NCBI GenBank assembly: GCA_032622095.1
Contig: CP136069.1
Location: forward strand, 121,014,126 to 121,078,125
DNA length: 64,000 nt
DNA from: Siphonodentalium dalli
Lineage: Eukaryota; Mollusca; Scaphopoda; Gadilida; Siphonodentaliidae
Direction of reading: 5' to 3'
The notes below the pieces were generated by a model, which made no database searches, was not told the origin of the DNA, and was given only the letters and a program-made list of their open reading frames with translations. A program made the position numbers and the translations under genes. Of the stretch, positions 23,843 to 35,900 are shown piece by piece (position 1 is the first letter of the stretch; each line of letters starts with the position of its first letter).

Positions 23843-25064
23843 GTGCAATGCTATCCTATTGTCGAGTCGTTAACATTAAAGGACGGCCAGCCTCCGCACA
23901 AATCTGTGATAGGGTTTGTAGATCAGATTCACACCATTGGTACCGTTGCATGTTCGATTGCGCAGAATCTCGTGTATTGTGTATCGTGTGGGAAGTTCAT
24001 AACCGATATCACCATTTTCCAGAACATCGAATTGCCACGAATAAAACGCAGATCAATACACGCTACGAATATTACAGAACCTAAACATCGCTTCGGTAAC
24101 CCAAACCGAGAACATTTGATGCTGGCCACACCAGGTGTTCGGTGTTCGGATGAAGTTGGTGTGTAGGAGAACAGAAACTATAATGTTTTGGAAATTAGCG
24201 TGGTCAAAAAATGAAGGCGAGAAAGTATTCCCAAGATTTACGTATTGGGTATCGTTGGCATCGTGTGCTCATACTTCCCAGTTAAAACAGTTATAACCTT
24301 CCAACCACATATTCATAAAGCAATATATGAATATGTTCCTACTATTGAGGAATACCTAAGAATGACACAGAAACTTGCAGTGCAAACGAACATGCCTATT
24401 ATTCACTTAACGCTCGATGTTGGGGCGCGGCTAAGATATATAATGTTGTTTGGAACTTTCCCGATTCGCAAATGTTGTTATACATCCGGCAGACTTTCAT
24501 TTAATGCAGGAGCTGTTTGGAATAATTGGTAAAATTATCTCCGGCAACGGGTTCGAAGATGTCGCGTTTCAATCCAGTTTGTGTGCGTCCGGTAACGTGA
24601 TTGTTGGAATGTATGGTAAACATTATAATAGGGCATGGTTAGTCAACGAACAGTTCGCTGATGCATTAGAGCGATTGCTTCTAATGAGAATATTGGATCA
24701 CAGCGGGATGAACTTCCCATCATCACAAACTTGCGACGGGCTTCGAGTGCAGGATCATCGCTGGAGTTTATCCAGCAAAGTTGAAACCTATTCAGACTTG
24801 GACAAATTTTGGGAAGTGTACAATGCGTTCAGACAACATATTTGGGGAGGAAGCTTTGGCAAAACTGCACAATTCTGGTTCCTTTACTTAGACTTGGTTG
24901 ACAGTCGTTATTTGCCGCATTTGTCAATTAAGGAGAACAATTTTGATCTCAGTTTGATATTCTGGAAGGAGTCCGCACTATGCCAAGAGAAAGGAATTAT
25001 AGTCGGAAGAGGTGGCTCGCCGGGCGATAGACGAGCCGGCCAACAAACTTACAACCGCGACTAA
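23843..25064 (+). pseudogene. Decayed copy of an uncharacterised multi-copy gene family, main part
   Basis: Three overlapping frames read through one ancestral protein. The first (from about 23,880) gives KSVIGFVDQIHTIGT. The second (about 24,300-24,440) gives TIEEYLRMTQKLAVQTNMP. The third (from about 24,455) has the longest continuous stretch. Its recognisable blocks are ANVVIHPADFHLMQELFGII, SGNGFEDVAFQSSLC, GKHYNRAWLV, FGKTAQFWFLYLDLV and a final GDRRAGQQTYNRD. From memory, this pattern belongs to a repetitive, uncharacterised family in cnidarian and mollusc genomes, often suspected to be transposon-borne. I know of no proven function. Frame changes at about 24,440 and stops around 24,165 show it is broken. 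More of the same family lies at 27,865-28,733. Confidence 0.6.
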
Positions 25065-25069
25065 GATGA

Positions 25070-26169
25070 CAGGGGTGCTATTCACCGGCTGGGTTTATAA
25101 TATAGTCCAGGTAGTTTTACGAGGCGACGCTCAATGCGAGGCTATCGGTGGACATCTCGATGGGAAGACATCGTCGCGCCATATAGGATTATCCAATCAA
25201 GGTGATTGGCGTCAATCATAGATTGACCACCGGTCACATAAACATGCTGCGTGTAGAAGTACACGTTTGTACACATTTCAACAATGAGCAACCGAGGAAA
25301 AGGACGTGGGGCAAAATATACCACCGACGATATGAGGGGGTCTACAAAAACAATCCGTATATAGGGCCGGGGTGGGTGGTGGTCCAGAGGCCGAAACAAT
25401 CGTGCTTGTAATTTGTTTTCCAAAATGGTTTTTTTTCAAACAATTTACAAGTACTGACCATGTAATGTTGTTTGTAAGCATGTTAGTATCATGTTTGTTG
25501 GCATATGCATGGCTATATGGACATCTATAGTGACTATTTAGCCTCAGATTTAGCAACATTCTGGATTTCACAGGATCCCGTCGCACTTCTCAGTGGAAAA
25601 CCGTAATTTAGTAAACAAATTAATGTATTACCCAGTTGTATTACCCGAATAAAAGTAATAAAATAAAAAAAACTGTATCACAAATACTACATGGTGAATA
25701 CTCAATGATGACTAGATATCATTGACCCGATTGTTGCATAACATGAAATTGAAAAGGGTATCTCATAAATTTCTAATGTCTGAAATACTGTCTTGTTCTG
25801 GCATGCAATCAATTTCATTCCTTCTGTTATTTCTCATCTTTTTAATGATTGCAATTAATGTTAATTTGCAGCACTTATCCAAATAAAACTGAATTGGTTA
25901 TGATGAATGGCCGTTACTGTTTATTGTTCAGACAATCCCAACTGAAGGTGACGCTATTCTCCTTGAATTTACGAACTTCATCTTTAAGCTTAAATACTGC
26001 TCAACAAGACTAAACTACAATACTAATTGTATACTGTTATCGCTTACAAATATATGAACGGAAATAGTGTGATGCATTCAGATGCTTTGAGAAATGACAT
26101 TCTTCAATGTCTTCAAAGTTCAAACTAAAATCAAGAATAAAATCTGACTGAGACTATACTGCAGACTCT
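25070..26169. other. No recognisable gene; short RG-rich frame
   Basis: This lies between the two pseudogene parts. A short frame at 25,284 reads SNRGKGRGAKYTTDD and then stops. I cannot say whether it was ever coding. The remainder is AT-rich. Confidence 0.3.
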
Positions 26170-26600
26170 AGTGCACAAATATACATACAATTGGTTAAGT
26201 TATAATAATGCAAAATGTGTTTACGGATGGAACCAAGTTGGTAGCTCTGGTGTGCATCGACAGGCAAAACCTGTGATATGCAGTAATATCTGCACACATC
26301 ATTCCCGTATCATTCAGGTATATCACCATACCAAACCACTTCAAAATTCGACAACCGACACTTCAACTTATATGGCAAAAACTTTGTACGGATTGAATTT
26401 CATAAACAGGGCCCATGGATAACTCTGGTAGGCATTGGTACTCACAACCCGTGATATTATGCATATTCGTTCCCCATTTCTGGTCCGTCACATGTCATAG
26501 AGCATCAAAATATGACAACCGACTCTTGAGTTATGATGCAAAATGTTTGTACGGATGGACACACAGACGGCTCGAGACGTCAACTATATACCCGCCGACT
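26170..26600 (+). repeat. Diverged tandem repeat of about 164 bp
   Basis: A CAAAATGTnTGTACGGATGG theme recurs at about 26,210, 26,374 and 26,538, with related flanks (CGACAACCGAC..CTT and CACAACCCGTGATAT). There are about two and a half degenerate units. The overlapping ORFs follow the repeat and are not convincing genes. Confidence 0.5.
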
Positions 26601-27061
26601 AATATCGGGGGTATAATAACCATATATCTATGTGTATACCTAACAACACAATTCCCCTCCTCACCCACCCTGGTGAATAAGACTAAAGAGTTCTTTGATC
26701 ATGCACAAATAATTGTAGAACCCCTGACCTGTTTACTACTATTTACACTGGCCAGTGTTCTCTGTCAGACTAAACACGCTCGATATATTAAGGCTATAAT
26801 GCGGTCTAGGGCAATTTGTGACATACAGTGTACCTACACAATGCTTTATTATTGTTGTTAGATACTGGAAACACCAGGAAACACCTGGAAATACAGTTTA
26901 TTTTTCGTTTTTCTGACCTGTGCTTACCGATTAAGGATGTTATTGCTTGAGTCTTAATTTTACACACTTTGAACCAACAAAGGATAGTGGAATGGGATTG
27001 AAAGGCAGTTAACACAGTTATCGAAGAACGGCTAAAAAACTCTGAAATTTTGATAAAAACA

Positions 27062-27195
27062 TGAGAAAGGGGGTGGGTCCCCAACATTTGGAGGAACAAA
27101 TTTGCACAAATGGGGTGGTGGGTCCCTCGGGGTCGGAAAAAAACAAATTGGGCCCTATATGTGCAATTGTTTTCCAGACCCCCCCCCCCCCACTG
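27062..27195. repeat. G-rich/C-rich inverted segment
   Basis: GGGGGTGGGTCCCC near 27,068 and a run of 13 C at about 27,179-27,191 bound a short segment. It resembles the ends of the hAT-like element at 22,614-23,153, so it is probably a shorter relative. No target duplication was found. Confidence 0.4.
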
Positions 27196-27465
27196 CCGAC
27201 GAGCGTAACACTATTTTGGGCATTGTGGAGAGAAGAATCAAAATATTAAAGAACAAAGAAACCTGCACTATTCACAAGCGCCGGAAAAATGATGCATGGA
27301 AAGAAATGTCTTTGGAAATAGCAGGGAAATATCCAAACAGAACCAACCAAAACACAAACAAAATTCTTCTGAGACGTTATCTTCTTGGCTCTTCATTTTC
27401 ACACTGTGCTAATTAAAAAAAAACCTCATTAATATCATTGAAACTCATTCTGCAGATATATAAAC

Positions 27466-27860
27466 TCAAGCATGAGTCTCCACACAATTATACCCAAAAA
27501 ATATACCGCTATACATGCCGATTGTGGCCGGTGAGTGTTCGTGAATTAGTCGTAAGACGGCGTCAATTGACAGGTGACAAATCTGATAGATTGGATCAAT
27601 CACACCATCGACAGCGTGTGTCGTTTGCGCTAAAGCAAAGATACCTTTGCGTTCAGCCGCTACCATATAAACTACCTGGTTTATAAAATAGTCTCGCTTG
27701 GTGAATAGCACCCCTGGAGTCATAAAGCTGTTCGCATGGAACAGAGACTCGTATACTAGGTGTGTGATGAACCGACCATAATTAGCACGGTTCCGGAAGT
27801 CATGCGTCGAATCGAAATGCGTGTGATACCGCTCACCCTCATGAAAAACGAGTAAAATCG
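27466..27860 (-). CDS. Unrecognised protein-like ORF (fragment)
   Basis: The minus frame is open for 163 codons from 27,957. The part upstream of about 27,860 is antisense to a recognisable plus-strand pseudogene and is therefore spurious. The remainder (about 130 residues, including HTHFDSTHDFRNRANYGRF, TPGVLFTKRDYFINQVVYMV and IFALAQTTHAVDGVIDPIY) has a balanced, protein-like composition with no repeats. I do not recognise the family and see no catalytic signature I would trust. It may be an exon or gene relic, or part of the 2.8-kb insertion separating the two pseudogene pieces. Splice sites and a promoter were not identified. Confidence 0.3.
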
Positions 27861-27864
27861 AATC

Positions 27865-28733
27865 ATCGGAGGACCGTGTGCTTGCAGTCCTGGATATACT
27901 TACACATGAATTCGTCAATCCATTTGATTGTAGCTTAGACATAACTAAATTGTACAACCTCTCATCCGGAGTCCATATTGGAGGTCAGACAGGCGATTGG
28001 ATTCTAAGCATGTTGGACTACGGAAAACAGCAGATGAATGATTTTTCGGAGAAGAGTCTTGAAAATTCCGATGATGACTCAGGTATTGCAATATTTCTTC
28101 AATCCAATATAAAACACGCGTGTGTATAGTTTCCAGACACACACAAGAATGTCGTTGTCTCAGCCCAAGGCACAACAAAGAAATTGGCAATCGAGAGGGA
28201 CATTCTGGGAGGACTGTTGGACACATGAACAGCTTATCAATCGATGTGGACAGAGGTTAACAGTTCGCCTCGGCCCTGAGCCAATGTAACTGGGTTATCC
28301 CGACGGTGCGCGTGGGAAAACTATGAAAAGCAAACTATTTGACATATTGTCAAATACATTGGGAGGCCACAGATGATAAATCAATGACTGCCAGAAGTTA
28401 TATTTTGCCTGCCACTTTTGAAGAACTAGCAATGCGAATTTAAAAATCCTTTCCAAATTGTTATTCCAGAATAGACGTTTCGACGTATTGCTATATCTCA
28501 AATAATCAACAAAGCAAGGAGAGGGGGTAACGGGTATGGCCGAGAAATACACTGTAAGGAGTGAGAAGACAAAGATCCCAAAATATTTCGCCAAATTTCA
28601 ATCTAATGGGGCCAACAAAGAGAAGATGATTGATCTGATTCTAGTCACATGGAATAATCATCGAGACCAGCTAGGTGCAGGACAGGAAATTGACCTATCG
28701 GTCAGAAACTCGTGTCACTTGATTACCCGATAG
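27865..28733 (+). pseudogene. Decayed copy of the same uncharacterised family, C-terminal part
   Basis: Plus-strand reading from about 27,865 gives SSEDRVLAVLDILTHEFVNP and KLYNLSSGVHIGGQTGD. Past stops, near 28,470-28,690 it gives RRFDVLLYL, then KIPKYFAKFQSNGANKEKMI. In the family as I remember it, these blocks follow the NRD motif that ends the 23,843-25,064 piece, in this order. The same strand and order suggest one gene split by about 2.8 kb of intervening DNA. Internal stops and frame shifts (for example around 28,128-28,470) make it non-functional. Confidence 0.55.
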
Positions 28734-29272
28734 TCTACTATGAGTGTTGATGCTTTGTGTTCAGACCACCACAAAATTGGATCGAAATAGCCATGGTAAC
28801 TCGAGATGCTTACCGATCAGCACAATGCTATGAAGCATCTTTAGGTAGATTCCTATTAAAATTTGTTACATGATCCTACCCTTATTCCATTCAATAAACC
28901 CATTCTATAAATTTTGATATTAAACGTTTGTTTAATAACAGGAAATTGTGCCTGGTGATTTTTGACTTCCGGTTTGTCGTCTGTTTACATTGCGTGCGCT
29001 ACGTCTCAAAATACCATGGCTTCCAATATGTTTTCCAACAAACTATAATGTATGAAGAGTTTGAAAAGTTATGTCATTAAATATACGCCATTCAATACGC
29101 GCATGAGTATTTAATTAGCTGGGACGATTTCTTTACGCGAGCAAACAACGCACAGTTATGTGAAACGTCATCGCATCCCTTATAGAAGCCGATGTTAATT
29201 TCGCGTCCCGTTTGTTGATTTAAGTATGTTTTGTCGAGGTTTAATGTCATGTAATAAATATAATCTTCAACT
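28734..29272. other. No recognisable gene
   Basis: AT-rich with no ORF or repeat that I can identify. Confidence 0.3.
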
Positions 29273-29397
29273 CGTTCCCAGTTTATGGAGGAACTTACAA
29301 AACTCGTCCAGTAAATTAGGTCTGGATCTCGCCAAAGGCTCGGTCCAGACCTAATTTAGTGGGATCGTTTTGTAAATTCCGCTATAAACTGGGGACG
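29273..29397. mobile_element. Palindromic MITE, copy 1
   Basis: CGTTCCCAGTTTATGG at the left pairs with the complementary ATAAACTGGGGACG at the right. Internally AATTAGGTCTGGA pairs with TCCAGACCTAATT around an 11-nt centre. The GAATTTACAAAAC/GTTTTGTAAATTCCG portion recurs at the right edge of the window (63,953-64,000). Confidence 0.75.
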
Positions 29398-29763
29398 CTT
29401 TGTAGATCCTCTATTATATATACAACGAAATGTGCGTTACACATATGAGACAATATGTACTTTTTTGCTAACTTGTTTGACGACGACGTCGACAGTTTTG
29501 GAAACCGGAATACCACGAATTCACGGATATTCATATAAAACACTATAGTTTCCGATATAAATCTTTATCGTATAGGTATAGTTTAAGTTGATCCTCACCT
29601 TCCTAATAACATATACATAAATTTAAGCGAAATTGTAACCTTTTTGTAGCTGAAAGAAGTGAAAGTCATGGCAATTTGTGACCGATAAACAAAACAGATT
29701 GTTTTTAGCTTTTTGTCGACTGGATCAGTCGGAGATCTTCCGTGTAGGAATGCTTTGGTTTAT

Positions 29764-30375
29764 GCACGGACGTGACTCCACGTGGTTTGGCGTGTATCAC
29801 CCCCCCCCCCCCCGCCATTTGGCAAAAACAATAAACAGTTGGATATATATTTCATGCCTGCAGGTATAACGTCAGTTGGAAACTTCAGACCAAAGTTAAG
29901 TTAACAACATTGCGATAGTTTGAGTTTCCAACCAGTAATTAATGTGAAATATGTTGTTTTTCTATCAAAAGTCGAACATTCTTCTACATTTGGTCACCTT
30001 TTTGGGCCGAACATTTTGAAATTTCGTGTCTTACACAACATTTGTGGAAATTTCAGACCAAAAGTTGAATGAACTTATTCTAATAGTTTTACATTACAAC
30101 AATTTTTCAATGTGAAATTTGTGGTTTTAGAACAAATTATTTTCCTACATTCGGTGAATTGTTTTGGACTGAATCGATGATGATTTGGAAGTTTTCAACC
30201 ACATGGACGTGTCAGGTTGGAAATTCCAAAAAGTTGGAAAGTTTAGACCACCAGCGCAAATGGAAGTTTCATACTTGAATATTTTGGTCTCCTTCAAGGG
30301 GTGCTGTTGAAAATTCCAAGGTGGACACTGCTCCCCTCAATTTAGACCTTTAACCACGTCCCTACTATAGGAGAA
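29764..30375. mobile_element. Degraded hAT-like family member (TTGGAAATTnCAA-rich)
   Basis: The left end has CACGGACGTGAC and a C run at 29,800-29,813. The right end has ACCACGTCCCTA. The interior is full of GAAATTTCnGACCAAAAG and TTGGAAATTCCAA themes, shared with 40,690-41,720, 42,688-43,850, 51,410-51,670 and 63,003-63,345. No clear target duplication remains. Confidence 0.5.
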
Positions 30376-31718
30376 GAATAAGCACATAAATGCATGGATA
30401 GCCCATCGCGTAATTAATAAGTACTTCTTGCGAATACTCACCGGTTTCAATATCTCAGAATTTTAGCAGAATCGTTGTCGTCACATGTCGTAACCTGGGA
30501 AGAACCCGCGTGTCCTCAGTCCGACGAAGAAAATAGTTATAGACAATTATGGTTTGCTCTTGTTAATCCTATACCTAATCACCACCGTCTGAAATAAAAG
30601 ATCAATCAACGTGCGATCAAAGAGCTATATGTTTGTATCATTGAGTGGTCGTAGTGGACTCGGTTCCATCGGCTATGACATGCCGTGGCTGTATTGATTG
30701 CGAGCAGCAGAGGATCCAATGCAACGGCGCATCTTCCCTTCACTAAAATACAAAATCACGGGCCAATTGGAAACGCTCTTTCTCCTGTCCCTTCATGTCA
30801 GCATCAAATCTTCAACGTAGCGAGAGCAAAATGTCATTTCTTAGATATCTGCGAAGTACTATTAGGGTCACGGTATATAATGTCAACACTGTCACGTTGA
30901 AGGGTGCAGTCGTACGCCGTTAACGCGAATGAGGTACATCGCGAAATGTCTCGATGAGTGGAGGAGTTGAGAGAGTTGCGAGATTAACGCTAACTGTGGC
31001 AGCGAATGACGACCGTTGTTCAATTCAATTGGTGACTTACGGTATACGTTGCCGGGTGGCAAAATACCTAGCAGTAAATTCGTAAAACGTTACGGCATAA
31101 AGTGCCACCAACAATGTTACCATTGGAAGCAGCCGTAAACTTTACGATAAATCCGTTTAAATAATTGAACGGTAAATTCTTTCAGTAAATTTCATTATTT
31201 CTTGGTAAATCTATTTCCGCTCAATCTCCCGTATATAATAGTATGGTTATTTTGACGCTACAATGCAAAGACAGACACTAGTAGTTGACATGAAAGCTCT
31301 TGTGAATTAGTCTGATGTGGGTATCGTCTTGTGTAAGTATCTGTGTTATGAAACAGTCGCAACACTGTCAAGCTGTCAAGTTCAACATCAACACTCGAGT
31401 CGAGTAAAGTCTCGTGTCAACCGAGTGCGCGAACACAATCCAACTATCACAATTCCGATGACAATATCAATGATAAAGGCCACCGGCCGGTTTTGCGTAT
31501 GAAAATCGTGTTCGGTTCACACAGAAAGAGAGAATGAGATAGTGTGAACATTATTCCAGCACTGTAGTATTGTAGAAGTAATTTCTTTTCGACAAAGTTC
31601 GTGAAAATAGCAACAAAGAATTCGATGGTCAATAATTCTGAAATGCACGAAGCTATGTATGGACTAACTTAATTAAATACTGGGTGGCGGAATGCAGCCG
31701 GAATGCATTTGGAACTGA
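30376..31718. other. No recognisable gene
   Basis: Only short ORFs, none with a recognisable motif. No repeats of note. Confidence 0.3.
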
Positions 31719-32516
31719 ATATTAACATTGAGCCTATATACGCATCACCTCATGTCATAATATTAACAGTGAGACTATATACGCCTCACCTCATGTCATA
31801 ATATTAACAGTGAGCCTATATAAGCCTCACCTCATGTTATACTATTAACAGTGAGCATATATACGCCTCACCTCGTGTTATAATATTACCAATGAGCCTA
31901 TATACGCCTCACCTCATGTTATAATATTAACAATGAGCCTATATACGCCTCACCTCTGTTATAATATTACAGTGAGCCTATATATATACGCCTCACCTCG
32001 TGTTATAATATTAACAATGAGCCTATATAAGCCTCACATCATGTTATAATATTAACAGTGAGCCTATATATATACGCCTCACCTCATGTTATAATATTAA
32101 CAATGAGCCTATATAAGCCTCACCTCATGTTATCATATTAACAGTGAGCCTATATATACGCCTCACCTCGTGTTATAATATTAACAATGGGCCTATATAC
32201 GCCTCACCTCATGTCATAATATTAACAGTGAGCCTATATACGCCTCCCCTCATGTTATAATATTAACAGTGATCATATATACGCCTCACCTCATGTTATA
32301 ATATTAACAGTGAGCATATATACGCCTCACCTCATGTTATAATATTAACAGTGAGTCTATATACGCCTCACCTCATGTTACAATATTAATAGTGAGCCTA
32401 TATACGCATCACCTCATGTTATAATGCTGTTACGCCTCACCTCATGTTATAATGATGTTACGCCTCACCTCATGTTATAATGCTGTTACGCCTCACCTCA
32501 TGTTATAATGCTGTAT
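31719..32516 (+). repeat. 41-bp minisatellite passing into a 28-bp unit
   Basis: About 17 copies of a 41-bp unit (GTGAGCCTATATACGCCTCA plus CCTCATGTTATAATATTAACA) run from 31,719 to about 32,404. Four shorter 28-bp units (TGCTGTTACGCCTCACCTCA plus TGTTATAA) follow, which are the same unit with an internal part replaced. Some 41-bp units carry an extra TATA. The repeats have no unique spacers, so this is not a CRISPR-like array. Confidence 0.95.
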
Positions 32517-33620
32517 CAGAAAGATATGTATAATTATAATATATCTTGACAATTACACGAACTATTGATATGTCGGCTTTAAATAAATCCCCCCACCACA
32601 AGGTGAAAATTGACTCTCTTTCTCTTCGGAAACAAATCAAGTGAGTTATTTTATAATTATGACGCCTTTAATACAGAGCCGGACGACATCTCATAAGACG
32701 GATTCAGATTGCATTACTGAAGGTTACTGGGAGTGCATTTAGTGGAAGTTTTAAAAAGGGTATGAGCGTTCCATTGGTCTTTAATTTCCTCAGCGGGGAT
32801 AACATTACACGGTTACTGGAATACAGATGTCATTATATTATGCTATCCTATGAATATACGATTGGATAAACACCACGGAGTATTTGTGACAATTTCCTGC
32901 TCTTTGACTATATAAATTAGCATACAATCGATTTAAACGGTGCGAAAGTTACGTGTAATCAAAACTACCCCCGCCTTCACAGGCAGCTGAAAACAAAACT
33001 TTATTTTCAGCCAGAACACCCGAAAATAACCTAATTGTGAACGCACTGGACATCCCAAATGGGTACTGTACACTGAATCCGACCATTTATGGGACCATCT
33101 TTTATACTCAACATAATTTATGCAAGATATGAATGAATTTGGGCCATGGGTTAATGCAAAATACACTCGTACTACGAACGATGCAAACAACATGGCAATT
33201 ATAATGAAAATGAATTAATTATTTCATTTGTTGCTTATGTTCTGTTTAGTATAAAATGAGATGGTACCATAAATTGTCGGATTCAGTGTACAGTACCAAC
33301 ACTAATTGCATATATAAATGTAAATAAGAACGCTCGTTAATACGTTTCGCTACAAGTTGGCTGATTAATAAGCGATCTTTATGAAAGGTTGTCATTTAAC
33401 TAAATGTGGCGAGGTTATGAAGCATCACTTTTGGAGTTCGACACATGCATGCGTCACAGCTCATACCACCCATGAATGGCCTCATATAGATTCCAACTCA
33501 TTATTTTCAGCAGGAGGAAACTCTGGCCACGCCCATTGAGATCATATTCCACCAGTTCAAAACTTGTAACTTTTTGAAGTACTGACGGGGAACATTATAA
33601 CATTGGAAAATAACGCAGGG
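32517..33620. other. No recognisable gene
   Basis: AT-rich. The minus ORF at 32,933-33,193 shows nothing recognisable. Confidence 0.3.
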
Positions 33621-33741
33621 AATTAATTTCTTTAATACCAGGCCTGTTTCTTAATAATTAATACGTTTGTGAACCGCATGTAATTAATTTCTTTGTTAAT
33701 ACCAGGCCTGTTTCTTAATAATTAATACGTTTGTGAGCCGC
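33621..33741 (+). repeat. Tandem duplication of about 60 bp
   Basis: AATTAATTTCTTT...ATACCAGGCCTGTTTC...ACGTTTGTGAaCCGC occurs at 33,621-33,677 and again at 33,682-33,741, with a 3-bp insertion and a point change. Confidence 0.9.
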
Positions 33742-33754
33742 TTTCCGTAAAAGC

Positions 33755-33835
33755 ATTTACTTGATTACCGGGGTGATTTCATGTTTGTAAGCGACGCTGA
33801 TGGAATACAGCTCACAAAAGTTGCATAAATCATGC
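33755..33835 (+). repeat. Short dispersed repeat shared with about 62,138-62,222
   Basis: GATTACCG...GTTTGTAAGCGACGCTGATG...CAGCTCACAAAA resembles the segment near 62,140 (GATTACCGTGAC...ATTGTAAGCGATGCGAAG...CGCTCACAAAA). Both are imperfect hairpins. Family unknown. Confidence 0.45.
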
Positions 33836-34120
33836 AATCTCGAGCTTGGACAAACACCTACTGCGAAATGAATTTTAAGGGACATGAACAGTGTATTAGC
33901 AATGACATATATTGCCTACGTTATTTTTTTCCCGGTCAAAGTTCTTAATCGATAATTTCAAGAAGTTCTTATCCATACGAAAGCTACAAGGCAAAATAAT
34001 TATACATACATATCTTTATTGACCTCTTCATGGGAGAGTATATAATATATTAGACAGTGTCGCGGCAACGACATGTCGCGGCGATTTTAAGGTCGAACGG
34101 CACAACCACGACTGACTTAA

Positions 34121-34512
34121 CCCTTTACCCAACAGAAGGGCCCTGTGCCAATGCATTCTCTTATATATGCGAGTCGACCATAGGTCGCCTCGCATATATA
34201 AGAGAATGCATTGGCTTAACACATTAAAAATTATAAAATTGTTAAAGAATGTAAGAAAAAATGGTAAAAAGTGTTAAAAAAAGATTTTTTGTAGGCCAAT
34301 GCATTCTCTTATATATGCGAGGCGACCTATGGTCGACTCGCATATATAAGAGAATGCATTGGCACAGGGCATAACTGTAACTATCACAATGTGGTCAAGG
34401 AGCCGGTTCCAATGATATCCATATTTGTATGGTTCTATTGAGACAGACCGAAGATATTTTAGGCTGTTGAAGCTTTATTTGGCCGGTTTTGGCCGGTTTG
34501 TTGGGTAAAGGG
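34121..34512. mobile_element. piggyBac-like MITE built from two palindromes
   Basis: TTAA at 34,117-34,120 and 34,513-34,516 flank the terminal inverted repeat CCCTTTACCCAACA. TTAA targets with CCCTTT ends are typical of piggyBac. Inside are two long hairpins of the same unit, 34,146-34,215 and 34,296-34,365 (each arm reads GCCAATGCATTCTCTTATAT). Their central parts (GAGTCGACCATAGGTCGCCTC and its reverse) lie in opposite orientation, so the element is a palindrome of palindromes. It has no coding sequence. Confidence 0.85.
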
Positions 34513-34516
34513 TTAA

Positions 34517-35534
34517 ATTGCTTCTTATCTGATTGTAGCTATGTCTTTCCTCGGTGGTTGAACAACTATCAGTGCTTACCAGTATATAATCACTTGCAAA
34601 AATGCACGTGAACAATTCAATATTGTGTTAAATTACAATAACCTATATGACAAAGAATTCGATCTTAGATGTTATACGTGGCCCGTTTAAGTTTGGTTGC
34701 GCCTGTCGTCTCCAGTACAATAACAGTATATGTTGTTCTGTTGTCGCGAGGATATTGTTAACACAATCAATTGATTTCAATTCGAGTCGAGGATTTGAAG
34801 CATATTCCGAGAACTCGCTCGTGAAAGTCGGTGCGGGTGTCACACATCAACACGAATCGAACAGTAATTTTGCTTGTGTCAGTTGATCCGCGAACATCAT
34901 GCCCACAGTGTGTAAGCCTGTACTCCAGGACTTGGCTTTCTTCGGAGAAATGAACAAACTATATCGTCGTGGAAAATCAATTATTAGTAACAAATGCCAA
35001 TTTTGAAGATTAGTACCCAGGTGTCATCTGATAGAATACTATATTTGTTCAAAATAGTGTGCTCAAAACAATACAATGGTCAAGCTGTGTACCAAAACTC
35101 CTTTTACCAAAGAAACCAAAAATATGGCAACAAAGATCCATTCAGCCTCAGTATGGATATGTACAAAAACATCCCCGGTTACAACGCATGGCGGATTTGG
35201 TCAATGCTGCATATGTCTGTGTATTAGCGTATCCAGGATATTATAAATGGGGATTAACCAGTTCTATTAAAATGTAGAGTGCTAGGATATGTGGATCTCA
35301 CCATGATTGATCTTTCCACAGCTGCCAATCAAATCATTATTAGCAGATATTTTCGACCAATCTGCGATTGCGCCGGTCGCTTGCTGCAATGCAAATTCTG
35401 ATTTCATAATTTACTTAAATTTATATTTGCCCCATGATGTTGGAAATTTATCCATGGTTATAACAATGGTTCACTTTCACAATTAAGAACGAAAATGTGT
35501 GTTAGCCGGTGTATATATTCTATAATATTATAGA
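34517..35534. other. No recognisable gene
   Basis: Overlapping frames at 34,994-35,277 are open for over 70 codons but match nothing I recognise. Confidence 0.3.
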
Positions 35535-35900
35535 GTAAGAACTATATATGTCTGTTCCCGACCCCTGGACCGATTTCAACCAAATTTAGTGTGGTGCATC
35601 AGGGTACCCAATCGCTAGAACGGCGTTATTTTGTTAATTTTTAAACGTTAAATTGAGCAATATGTTAGCTAAATAAATTCAAACATTTAATTTAAAAAAA
35701 AATGTAATTAATTAAAAACATATTTTTATTCAAAATGTTTTTAAAAATAACTATTTCTTCAAACACCTAGTCTCCTAACAGCCGTAAGCTACTCCCCATA
35801 ATGCATATATGTGGAAAATTCCATTTAGGTTCGATCGGATATCCAAATCAACGTCCGTTGTGTACCAAACTCATGAAATTCGGTCTGTTTAAATAAAATC
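35535..35900 (+). mobile_element. Degraded Helitron-like relative of 21,222-21,520
   Basis: GACCCCTGGACCGATTTCAA, the following AACGGCGTTA and the A/T-rich interior match the 21.2-kb element. A clean terminus with CTAG is not found at the expected distance (CCTAGTC at about 35,768 is a candidate). Confidence 0.45.

Noticed and set aside
31719-32516. Regular repeats resembling a CRISPR array
   Set aside because: The units are contiguous with no unique spacers, and the genome is clearly eukaryotic; this is a minisatellite.
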